Of a DNA stretch of 64,000 bases, positions 20,997 to 30,975 are shown one piece after another. Position numbers and translations under genes: made by a program. The DNA lies in the NCBI GenBank assembly GCA_963921195.1, contig OY992536.1, forward strand, positions 2,728,001 through 2,792,000, written 5' to 3'. The notes beneath the pieces are model-generated. The model was not told the origin of the DNA, did no database searches, and saw only the letters and a list, made by a program, of their open reading frames with translations. The first letter of the stretch is position 1; each line of letters begins with the position of its first letter. Source of the DNA: Pegoplata infirma (Eukaryota; Arthropoda; Insecta; Diptera; Anthomyiidae).

Positions 20997-23027
20997 GACT
21001 ATGGCCACAGTATGGGGGTATATCCACTTTGTCATTCCGTTTGTAACGCATCGAAATATCGGTCGGGGACCCCATAAAGTATATATATTATTGATCCATG
21101 ATCGATTCTAAGTAGGGTTGCCATTCGTACTGTTTTAAACAGTACATGTACTGTTTTTTATAAAAAGTACTGTTTTATGCACAGCACCTAAAACAGTACG
21201 CAAAAGTACTGTTTTTTAAAGCGTGTACTGTTTTTGTACTGTTTTTTTATACTCATCACCAAAATGTAACATTTTTCGAAAAATGTTTCATATTTGACAA
21301 AATTTTAATACAATTTTTAAAAAGGAGCTAAATGCAATTTAATTTTATACTACACTCAAAAAGAAAAATTATTTAAAAAGTGGAAAACTTAACTTAATTC
21401 AATAATGATTTAGCTCTATTGCCATGTTTTCCTTCTTTTTATCTAAATTTTTCTGAAAATAAGAAAAATAAAAAAACTAGAAAATGGGAAAAAAATTATT
21501 TTATTGAGTACATCTCATTTAAAGTTCCGATTAGCGGGCAGACCCCATTAGGTTCGGAACCCATGGTTCCAGATCACCTTAGGCCCAGTCCCATTGGGTC
21601 TATTAAGGATCGTCATAGATTTTGATTCAACATCTTTGCCCTTTTCGGTCTACCTTGCTTAGTTTTTAGGATACTGGAATTTAAGGGCCCAAAAGGGTCT
21701 TAACTGGATAACTAAAAAAATCTTAACGGGATAACTAAAAAACTATTACATGGAGGGATTAAGACGGTCGTGTAAAGAACTACAAAAATGTATCTGGAAT
21801 TTTTTGTTTCGGCAATATTTTATGAGAAATGAGGAACGCCCAAATTTTTAGATTCAAATTGAGGAGTCTATACATTGAAAGACGACCGGAGATACTTTAG
21901 AGATTTTTAGAACCGAAAATGAACACTTTTTTGCTCTTTCTGGCTTAGTTTTTGAAATTGTTGAAACATTTTTTGAAAAAAAAAAAATTCCTTAAATTGC
22001 ATAAATTTTACTAAACCTGAAGAAAAAACTTTATTAATTCTAAGAAGATATATATGATGAACTTATTGGTTGCAAATTATGTCAAAGAAATTTCAAAATT
22101 TTTATTAAATTTTACTAAATTGTGAAAAAAAATCATTTTCCCGAAATTTAGTTAGGCCTTTGTTTGAGTGCAATAATACCGTTTTCGCGTTTGCTTTTTA
22201 AAGCCGTGTTTTAATTAAAACACTGTTTTATGGATTTTTTCATATATTTTTGATAGGAAGATCGGTGTTTTAGTTAAGCGAAAGCATAGACTACAAAAGC
22301 TTTTCAAGTAAGATATCGCGGCAACTAAGACAAATGCTCCAAAAAGTCAATCGCAATTTTTTTCAACAGTGATAAAAAAAATAGAATAAATTCGAGACGG
22401 TTTACCTAAAATGTTCCACCGTTCTGTTAACAACCTTTTATGATCGTTTTGGCTGAGATCTGTTTGAAATCAGGGTAAAAGGGCTAAGTTTTTGTAGTTT
22501 AATATAAAATAAGACTTTTAAAAAGTACTGTTTTTATTTGCAATGTACTGTTTTTTGAGACCAAATGTACTGTTATTCCATATTTCAAATCTGGTAACTC
22601 TAATTCTAAGACATTCTGTGAATGTCCGTCCGTCCGTCTGTCTGTAGATGGCACGATACAGTCCAAAATAAAAGAGCTAGCCTCCTGCAATTTGGCATGA
22701 GTTTGTCTTATGGTCCTAGGCAGGTTAAGTAAACCTGTTCGTAAATGGGCAAAATCGGCTCAGGAGGAAAAAGTTCCCCCTTGAAGAACTAAACCAACCT
22801 CTGAAAAAATACACTTTTTTACATGTTTTTTTGTATTTTTGTTAAATAAATAAAACATTTGTTATATATATCGGGATGGGAAGGTGCTCTCAACGTCCCC
22901 CACTGACCCCCATCACCCCCCCTCCAAAATAAACAAACGCCCCTGACATTTTTTTTTTTATTTTTTTTTTACATTTTGGAGGGTATAAAAGATTCGGCAC
23001 AGCCGAATTTAACACTCTCACTTGTTT
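20997..23027. mobile_element. mini-me-like element split by a hAT-like insertion
   Basis: The left piece (to 21112) has TTTGTCATTCCGTTTGTAAC, CGAAATATCGGTCGGGGACC, CATAAAGTATATATATTATT and GATCGATTCTAAG. The right piece (from 22611) resumes ACATTCTGTGAATGTCCGTC with a GTCY tract, and ends GGCACAGCCGAATTTAAC...CACTTGTTTTTT. The uninterrupted equivalent is seen at 31190 (GATTCTAAGACATTC) and 56040 in reverse. Confidence 0.8.
21113..22602. mobile_element. hAT-like element, 8-bp TSD ATTCTAAG
   Basis: 1490 bp, ends TAGGGTTGCCATTCGTACTG and reverse complement TAGAGTTACCAGATTTG. The target duplication ATTCTAAG is exact (21105-21112, 22603-22610). Subterminal CAGTACATGTACTG and repeated GTACTGTTTTT motifs link it to 28308-29122. 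Part of the interior (21590-21715) is paralogous to 36990-37125. No transposase frame. Confidence 0.85.
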
Positions 23028-23488
23028 TTTCCATAAAATATTAGTTTATATTCGGACATCACTGAAAAAGTGTTTAAAAAAAAAAAAATCTGTAAAAATA
23101 ACTTAAAAAATTTTTATAATTTTCAAATTCCGTTTAAAAGGCCAACAATAATTATAAGAATACAACTTTTAATTATTAAGTTAATAGTACGACACATTTT
23201 TAGTTAAAATGTAATTAAAAATACTTTTTTGTAAAACAAGAAACCAAAAAAATAATAAAAAAATGTATACCAAAAATTTTTTTTTACCATAAAATCACCT
23301 TTTCAGTAATGTCCAAATATTAACTAATATTTTAAGCGAAAAAGAAGTTATTTTTCGTCACTTTGTTCGGAACTTTCCGCTTTACAAGTCAAAAAAGGAA
23401 CTCAAAGCTATTTTCCTACAGGTCTAGTATTTTTGTAGGTTAATATCGAGCTAATAAAAAGCTAAATTTGCTCAACCGTAATACATAC

Positions 23489-25274
23489 TTAATACCTCTT
23501 CTGTTCTTATTACGTGAACGTCACATTGTTAAGACCCAACATGAAAAATCTATTGGCAAAAATAATAAATGTTAAATCTTTTAGTTTCTAACAAGACGAT
23601 TTTGTATTACAATCCTATGACTTTTAGTTACCTTTAGTTTAACTTCAAAGCCAAAAGCTTAGACAGAGGGTTGTTAAGTGTATGTATGCCTGCGTGTGTG
23701 TGTGTGGTTGTTAGTACGTGTATGTCTTTAGTAACTTTTGAAACCCCCAAAGGACTTTTCCTTTTCTTTTGTTGCGTTCTTTATTATTTTCATTCCATTT
23801 TCATCCTCAATATGCAACAATGGCAAAAGCCAGGTATTTTTTATGCGCCACTAATTTCTATTCAACTCACATGTTTTATAGGACCAACAAACAATGTTGG
23901 TTACTTGCCAATTGTGTCCAGTCAGTTGTCGTTGTCGTCGTCGTCGTCCTCTTTTGTAACCATTGTTCTCTTATGACATTGATAACCTAATAAAGGTCTT
24001 AAGACGTTTTAGGCGGAAGGGGACTAAAATAACATTTTAGTTTTAAAGCTTTTGTCTTTCTTTTATTTTTATATAAATTTCACTTAAGATTTTCATCCCT
24101 TCGCAAATCTGAAAGACTATATATATATCGGAGGATAACATAAAAATAAGAATGTTTTTAATTCATTTCTCCTGTAGTTTTTTTGTTTCTAATTTATTAT
24201 CTATGTTTTTTTGCTTCTTTTTACTCCTGTGTATAACTGTGATAAACTAATACAATTTTCTAGTTCCCATATGTCCGTAGAAGATTGAAAATGTTTTTTT
24301 TTTTTTTAAATAAACTAACAACTGCTAGTAGCCCTGCAACAGCATGTAACATTGTATCCATCATAGGTTTTGCATCATCAGTGATATATCTGACATATTT
24401 AGCATTCCTTGTGTTTCAATCATAAACAACCAAGAAAAACGAAACGAAAAAAAACAAAAGTATGACGAGTATGTGTATTAGATTTCTTATTTTCTACAAT
24501 TAATTAAATTAATTTTTAGTTTTTCATATGTGGGGAGTGAAGACAAACAAACAACACAAAAAAAAAAAGAAAATAATTGACCAGAATGTGTAAATTCGTT
24601 CATTTATTCACAATTAAATTGTTAAAGATGTATTGCGTGCGGCAGGAGAAATGTGGAACTGACATTTCTATCAAATTTCAATTAATTACAAATAGGATTA
24701 CGAAAAAAAACACACACACACAAAATACAATAAAGAAATCATACATGTGTTATTAAATAGAGATGTATTTCTAATTTAATTAAATTCAGAGAATCGCTTT
24801 AAAAATAATTAAAGTTCAAAGAAAGGCACGGTAAGTTTCTGATGATTTAAAAATTTATTTCGATTTCCTCCAAAACGTCAGGAAGAGAGTGAGCCTAAAA
24901 ACAAATAACAAAGTACCAAATTTTAAAAAGCTCACTTACGAATTTACTAAATAATGAAGTAATTCCTTTAACTACTGTATAACGCACGTTAAAAAAACAC
25001 ACTTGACTATATAGGTTCGCTTCTATTACCAAAAGGTAGTAAAACCCTGTACTCAGATTGTTCAGTTTACTGACCAATTCCTTTTTATGAGTCTTTAAAG
25101 ATTCAGAAACGCAGTGGTACCCTCAAAATATGGTACCATCAGTTTTTTCCTAACACCTTAATCAGGGTTGGTGCTATGGCTTAAGTATATTTGGACAAAA
25201 AGTAATGTTTGTTTATGTAAGATTTTTTAAATTTTAGTTTTTGATTTTTTTTCTGTATAACTTAGAATTTTTTG
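23489..25274. other. Apparently single-copy DNA with short microsatellites
   Basis: Contains a (GT)n tract (23693-23708), a (GTC)n-like tract (23925-23952), a (TA)n tract near 24118 and a (CA)n tract near 24711. The 101-codon frame at 23671-23976 overlaps two of these and shows no domain. No exon is supported. Confidence 0.45.
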
Positions 25275-25408
25275 AGTGTGAGTCAACGTGAGTCTAAGTA
25301 AAGCTTGTGTGAGTGCACGTGAGTATGAGTTGTATTAAATTTACTAACGTGATTGTGAGTGAGCGTGGGTGAGTGTGTCTCCAAAATTCCTCACGCTCTC
25401 ATCTCCTA
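25275..25408. mobile_element. GTGAGTGAG-family fragment
   Basis: GAGTGTGAGTCAACGTGAG ... GTGAGTGAGCGTGGGTGAG ... CTCACGCTCTCATCTCCTA. The right end matches the CTCACGACCACATCTCTA end of the element at 2366. The left end is uncertain. Confidence 0.45.
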
Positions 25409-25470
25409 TTTTAATAAGTAAAGGAAATAATGACCTCAAGCTGGAATAAACATTCTCAAAATATAATATA
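25408..25470. repeat. Diverged direct repeat flanking the LINE nest (left copy)
   Basis: Shares AATAAGTAAAGGA, then (C)TCAAGCT/TCGAGCT, GAAT and CTCAAAATAT with 27814-27870 in the same order. The two copies lie outside the two ends of the retrotransposon relic. They are too long and too diverged to be its target duplication, so they are probably parts of a pre-existing repeat. Confidence 0.5.
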
Positions 25471-25547
25471 TTAAAAATCAAATAAAAAAATTTTTATTTT
25501 TAATAAAAATAAATAAATTTAATAAGTCACCGGGGCCGGATGGTATA

Positions 25548-26182
25548 CACTAAAAAAATTATGTCATTAACTGTTTGTAGGTTATTTTAAAAAGGAATCA
25601 GTAAAGTTATTTTAAAAGAAAAATCATTAATTTTATAAAGGATTTCTTGTTTTCTACTCTTTCTGTACCCGTGTAAAAATCGATTAGATCTTGTCAGATC
25701 TACTTTTATCTAATAATATATGATTGCATCTGATTGTATATAATTATATCTGGTCAGATATAATTAAATGTCAATTTTGTGGCAATGTTGACCAAATCCG
25801 ATATATAATTAGATCTCGATTTTGGACATTTCAAATATAATTATATGCAATCAGATACGATCATATATGAACAGATCAGATAAGATCTAATACATTTTTA
25901 CACGGGTAGTTAAAAAAAAAATTACTGTCTTAAAACTGAATTTTCTGTTACATTCAATTTCGGCAGTAAACAATTTCTTCTATAGTTTTACTGTTTTTCA
26001 ATACAAAATAAGTGAATATTCACTAGTTTTTTAATGTTTTGGTTAGTCATTAAATTAACATTTAAAATTGACTGTAATATGTTTTTATTTTCAATGAAAA
26101 AACAGTGGAATGGTTTTTAAATAAAATGTCATTTGTTTTAAGTGAATATTCACTGGAATATACCTACATAATTTTTTGAGTG
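25548..26182. mobile_element. CACTAAAA...TTTTTTGAGTG MITE inserted in the RT gene
   Basis: Flanked by TA (25546-25547, 26183-26184). Removing the MITE and one TA restores an open reading through Gly-Ile-Pro of the RT motif PGPDGIP. It is a second copy of 18643-19033 but carries a further 239-bp insert. Confidence 0.9.
25668..25906. mobile_element. Palindromic TA-flanked MITE, CCCGTGTAAAAAT ends
   Basis: 239 bp with CCCGTGTAAAAATCGATTAG at the left and its near-exact inverse at the right. Arms of roughly 110 bp are rich in CAGATATAATTA-like text. TA lies on both sides (25666-25667, 25907-25908). The homologous site at about 18760 is empty (TTTCTGTAGTTT), proving insertion. Non-coding. Confidence 0.92.
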
Positions 26183-27813
26183 TACCAGCACTGGTACTTA
26201 AACAGTGCTCTTCCACGTTGGCGCGTCCACTGGCTAATCTTTTCATTTCGTCTTACCGTGCGGGAGTTTTTCCCTCTAGTTGGAAGGTTGCCAATATGCA
26301 ACCAATCATTAAAAAGGGTGCGGCTAATAATCCTGATAACTATCGCAATATGATCAGCGCTCTCGAAGGTGATGGGGAGCATGGTAAATTGCCATCTTGT
26401 TAGGTATCTGCAGGCTAACTCACATATAAACGATCGACAGTATGGTTTTCGGAGAACTCGTTCTACCGGGGATTTGTTGGCGTTCCTTTCAGAACGTTGG
26501 AGTCGATCGATTTACCATTTTGGTGAGAGTAAGGTAGTGGCTCTGGATATTTCCAAGGCGTTTGATTGTGTGTGCCACGGTGCGCTCATATCTAAGCTTA
26601 ATGCCTTTGGTGTCGGCTTCTCTCGATTTGTTTCGAGTTTCCTCAGGGATCTTTCTATACGTGTTGCTATAGATGGGTTCTCATCAGATGAGTTCCAGCT
26701 CCAATGTACCACAAGGTTATGTTCTTTCTCCTACCCTTTTTTTTTTCTTAACGACCTTCTAAGTCAAACTTCAAATCCTATCTACTCTTTTGCACATGAC
26801 AGCAACATTTGTCATTCATTTTCATTTGATCGTAAGCCAAGCCTTATTGAGGTTGAGGGCAAAAGGCAGATTATGAATGGCACACTTAATCAGGACCAGT
26901 TGACAATCTCTAAGCGGGGTCTTGCGAATAGGGTCAAGTTTAATGCACGCAAGACCCAATGCTGAATGTTGACTCACAGAAATGTGGAACCAACAGCGTC
27001 ATCTGTGCATATGGGTGGTATTGGTATTGAAGAATCAGACACTCTTGAAGTTCAGGGCGTGAAAATTCAGTGTGATGTCCGTTGGAATAAGCACGTTTTC
27101 TAAGTGTCGAAAGAAGCATTCAAGTGTCTCGGTTTTTTAAACCGGTGTAAGAAATACTTCACCTCAACTGATCTCCTTACTATTTATACCACCTACATCC
27201 GACCGAAGATGGAATACAACTCCCAGGGGCTTCAAAGTCTATTTTGGAGCTCTTGGACCGTGTGCAAAGGAGGGCGATGATGCTTATCAATGACAATAGG
27301 GTATCCAACTCTATTGACTCATTGGAGCATCGTCGGAATGTGGGTTGTGTGACTCTATTCTATCGATATTACCATGGAAAGTGTTCTGCTGAGATAAGTG
27401 AACTTATCCCTAGAGCACGAGTTTTGGTTTGAAACACTCGGTTGTCTAGTAGATCACATCCGTTTGTTGTCGATTGTACAGTTGATAGCACAGCGCAGTA
27501 CAGAGAAGGTTCGTTTATCAGTCGATCTAGCCGTATGTGGAATAATCTCCCCGCAGAGGTCTTTCCAGTTTCTTTCGATGTAGATAAAACGTCAGCAGCC
27601 ACTTACAACCTAACCTAACCTTCAATGTAGATAAATTCAAGTCAAATAAAAACAAACACTACTCCCTCTTTCCTCCTCCTCATAACATATTTTCCTGATA
27701 TCACCACAAGGCATTGCAGTAGTAGGGGCATCCCCTGAGTGTTGGTTCATCTTAAAAAAAAAAAAACACAAGTGTTGCTTAAGTCTTGCAAAAATTACCA
27801 ACAAAAATAATAT

Positions 27814-27870
27814 ATTTTAAATAAGTAAAGGACATCGAGCTTGAATTGACCTGCTCAAAATATTTATAAA
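27814..27870. repeat. Diverged direct repeat flanking the LINE nest (right copy)
   Basis: Partner of 25408-25470; see that entry. Confidence 0.5.
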
Positions 27871-28049
27871 ATATGCCAAAATAAATGTTATCGTTTTTGG
27901 CAAAATATACGTATGGCTCAAAAGTTTTGAAATCTGTCTAAATAGTAAAATAAATATGTATGTATTTCTTAAATTTTAAATTGAATCATAAAACAAACTG
28001 GAATCCCATTGTATGTGAGAAAAAATATATTTAAAATGGTGTAAAAGGC

Positions 28050-29228
28050 CAGTTTCTATATGACGAACGTCATTTGTCTTCGACGAATTTGTATACGTAA
28101 TTTTTGAGTTAAAGACACATAATTATTCGTTATATCATGCTTTATATGGTGTCAAAAATTCGTATTAATATCTTTTAAAATCACCGTTTGAGAAGAGAAT
28201 ACGCCATAATTACATTTTCTATGTACCGGCCTTTTTTAATGGAAACCCAGTTTAAATTGTAAACTTTTAACGCGTTTTCTGCAAAATCGAATATTTTGAG
28301 TTATGACTAGGCTGACCATTCGTACTGATTTGATCAGTACATGTACTGATTTTTGATCACGTGTACTGATCAAAAAACGTTGTACTGATTTGTACTGATT
28401 TTGTGAAATATGTACTGATTTTACTGATTTTTGAATATTTCAACATAAAAAATTATTTGAAAATTCTATACAAAAACTTGGAAATAGTTTTTTAAAACAT
28501 ATAAGTTTGAGAATGAGGTAATTTATAAAGAGTTAAGTCTGAGGAGCTTGAACCAAGAGGTTCTTTAAAGCAAAAATGTTTCTGAGCATGATGTTATTTT
28601 TATCTTCTTATATTTATATAAAAAGGCGTACAGAATCTTTGAGATTTTCTACAACGAAAAGTTTAAGGGATGATTGATTTTCTATATTTTTTGAGATATA
28701 ACGATTCTGATATTTCCGATGAGGTAATGTCATCAGAATTTATTGAAAAAAGCGCTCGGAACATCAGGGCTATTTAAAGAAACATGTGCATATTTTATGG
28801 GAAGTTTTCGAAAAGGAAAAGTTATCAAAATTTAAGGGAAAACGCACTCAGAATTGAGGGACTTTATTTTTTTTCAAAACAAAAATCAAATTATTCAAAT
28901 TAAGTTGTTTGAAGTCACATAAATTTTCTGCAAAATAACGACAACCGTTTAAGGCAGTTGTTTTTTACAGAAATACTAATTGAACCCAAGTTAGTTTAAC
29001 CGAAATTTTTTGAGTGTTGAAAAATCATCAGTGCTTTCCCTTAGAAAATACTTTTCAGAGAGTTATTTCTAGAAAAAAACATGGGCATACTGATTTGAGT
29101 TCAGAAAAAAATGGTCACCCTAGTTATGACACTATACAAGTAATTGAGCGAAATTTTGTTTTGTTGTTACAATAGCAAAATACATTTAAATTCGTCGCAG
29201 ACGAATGATGTTCGTCTTACAGAAACTG
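28050..29228. mobile_element. DNA element with about 40-bp TIRs, CAGTTTCTRTAWGACGAAC
   Basis: Left end CAGTTTCTATATGACGAACG and reverse complement of the right end, CAGTTTCTGTAAGACGAACA, continue through TCATT(T/C)GTCT and CGACGAATTT. The interior (28160-28307 joined to 29123-29150) is homologous to the reverse strand of 60940-61170. It is interrupted by a hAT-like element. The target duplication was not identified. Confidence 0.75.
28308..29122. mobile_element. hAT-like element, 8-bp TSD GTTATGAC
   Basis: 815 bp with ends TAGGCTGACCATTCGTACTG and reverse complement TAGGGTGACCATTTTTTTC. Exact 8-bp duplication GTTATGAC (28300-28307, 29123-29130). Subterminal GATCAGTACATGTACTGA and repeated TGTACTGATTTT motifs parallel those of 21113-22602. 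Empty homologous sites exist at 60958-60967 (GTTATGACACTA on the minus strand) and 61149-61162. Non-coding. Confidence 0.9.
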
Positions 29229-30837
29229 TACAGAAATGAATGGAGATGTTAAAAAAGTACTAAGAAGAAATTTCAAATGAATGTATCAGGGTTGGTTTCT
29301 GAAATTCGAAACTAAAATTTTATTTGAATATTATGTTTCGGGGAAGTAATTTTTGTAAACATCAATCATATTTTTGAGAACTTTTGATTATTTGAGTTTT
29401 TAAGGACGATAATCTCGTTAACATTTAAAATTTTGATACATTTATTTAAAAAAATTTCATACAATTGCATTTTTGTACCAAAAAAAAAAAAATAAATATT
29501 ACTACAAATGATCAATTGACTTCTGCTACACCTTTAAAATAATTCTATAACCTTAAATTGGCACGTATATTTTCTATATTCATCAAACGATTTTTTTCTA
29601 TTGAAATAATATACAAAAAAATTCTTTAGTAACTGAACTTACTACTGAAGAAGGTGTTTCCTTTCACAACTCCCATAATTTGCAAATCTTTTTACTTTAA
29701 AAAACTAAAACTCCTACAAAGTAATTTTTGAAAAATTCATAGAAATATTTTTTTTTTTTTAAATTTATTCATCCTTAAAATGTTTAAAAAGTAGATATTT
29801 GTATGTACTTTAGGGTATTGTTGAATGCATTATATAGCAGTATAAACCACAATCAATCATGTGAGTATGCATGTGCATCATCCTTTTCTTTCTCTATTGT
29901 TCGGCTCTTATTTGAGGTATTTTTCTTGAGGTTTTTCTATGTAAAAACTACAGTAGTGACTGGCTTATGTTGCCTATTATAATAAAATTCCTTTAAGGAG
30001 TCAGTTGCTTGGATTTCTTCTTTTACAACAAATCGACACCTTTGTTGGTAGTTTTGTATGTATTTATTTCTTACTACATGTAGCATTATTATAATATCCT
30101 TACTCTGAGGGACGTTATTTGTAGGTGTGAAATTCTATCATATATAGATTGTAGATCATGCATATCCTGTTGACGTTTTCCTCCTAGGGTATTTTTTTTC
30201 CTATTGTTAAACAAAGTTTTTAAAAAGGACGCCGCAGTTGGTTTCTTTTTTTTTTTGATTTTTTTCTTCTTGAAACTCTTGTATTGTTTGTTGTCTGTTA
30301 GCTAGTCCGTCTGTCCGTTTGTCTGGTTTTATGTGTTTTTGTTATCCTTGCAACATATGTTGGGCAAATGTTAATAGACTCATCATCACCACGTGGTTTT
30401 TGTATCGTCATATCATAATATAAGTACAATAGGATTGGTTTACATTTTAAAAGAATTTGTTGTTTGTTGACAGCTAGATTTGTTAAAAGGGCTGACTTTG
30501 CTATTTCTTCCTTGTTCTTTTACAAATGAACATATATTAATATAGACTTGCATGCAGCTGTGGTCAAAAAGTAGCACTATTGATATTTTCTAAACTTTTA
30601 AACTCGTTCAAAGTCATTGCGAATCTATTCAATATTCTAAGATACATTCACGTTATATCCTCCAAAGTACAAAAGCTTATCTGACTGGTAATGGCTCGAC
30701 GAATCCTTTCCAACGCTACTGCTGAGAAAGTCCATTTCGGGCCACCATGTTCGTAGTGAAATAGTGGGAAGACAGTTAAAATTTATTGGCTCCCATGGCT
30801 TACTAGTGTTTATTTTCATAGGAATAAAATAATTTTA
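29229..30837. other. Apparently single-copy DNA
   Basis: No repeat shared with the rest of the window apart from a short GTCCGTCTGTCCGTTTGTCTG tract at 30305-30326 that lacks the mini-me core. No exon supported. Confidence 0.4.
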
Positions 30838-30846
30838 AAATCTTAA

Positions 30847-30975
30847 AATGTGAACCAGTGTGCGCTAGGCAGTGACAAAGTATGTGTTCCATAGTTTCAT
30901 CCACTTCTGCTTTTACAACTAGAAATAAGTCCCATATTTGTTGGCATGAAAGCCTATAAGACAATGACTAGTTAC
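30847..30975 (-). pseudogene. Non-LTR retrotransposon C-terminal fragment, frameshifted
   Basis: On the minus strand 30972-30922 reads TSHCLIGFHANKYGTYF, and in another frame 30905-30847 reads VDETMEHILCHCLAHTGSH. The order (T)GHCLxxxHAxxxG - ETxEHxLCxCxA is the end of the RNase H region and Cys-His motif at the C-terminus of Jockey-superfamily ORF2 proteins. Only about 45 residues remain, with one frameshift, and a hAT-like element is inserted just upstream in the coding sense (at 30975/31859). Confidence rests on the two short motifs in the right order. Confidence 0.6.

Larger units (their letters stand above)
20895..23480. mobile_element. hAT-like non-autonomous element (outer nest)
   Basis: The terminal inverted repeat TAGGGTAGAGCAAATTTA (20895) pairs with the reverse complement of the right end, TACGGTTGAGCAAATTTA (23480), and both lead to CGATATTAACCTACAAAAAT. 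Eight bases outside, ATACATGC (20887-20894) and ATACATAC (23481-23488), match at 7 of 8, a good 8-bp target duplication. The interior is filled by the later insertion of a mini-me-like element. No transposase remains. Confidence 0.75.
25512..27766 (+). pseudogene. Jockey-like non-LTR retrotransposon ORF2 relic, interrupted
   Basis: Reverse transcriptase of a LINE, the enzyme that copies element RNA at a nicked target. The sequence starts within the RT domain (KSPGPDG before a MITE at 25548-26182, then IPALVLKQ from 26185), runs through 'YRAGVFPSSWKVANMQPI', a short deletion/frameshift near 26350, 'RQYGFRRTRSTGDLLAFL', 'VVALDISKAFDCV' and the catalytic box, here SFAHDSNICHSF (FADD expected, second Asp replaced by His). 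After more frameshifts a C-terminal part follows (VQRRAMMLINDN, LFYRYYHGKC, RSHPFVVD, RMWNNLPAEVFP), then a 3' UTR and A-run at 27754-27766. 5' truncated, several frameshifts and a mutated active site: inactive. Confidence 0.85.

Noticed and set aside
23671..23976. 101-codon open frame as a gene
   Set aside because: Overlaps GT and GTC microsatellites, ends in a poly-Ser stretch encoded by the repeat, and shows no recognisable domain.
27598..27622. Telomere-like CCTAACCTAACC
   Set aside because: Only two units, located in the 3' region of a LINE; flies of this kind do not use the TTAGG repeat at telomeres.
30552..30575. CAGCTGTGGTCAAAAAGTAGCAC as a Tc1-type terminal repeat
   Set aside because: It looks like a Tc1-family end, but no inverted partner could be found nearby, so no element is called.
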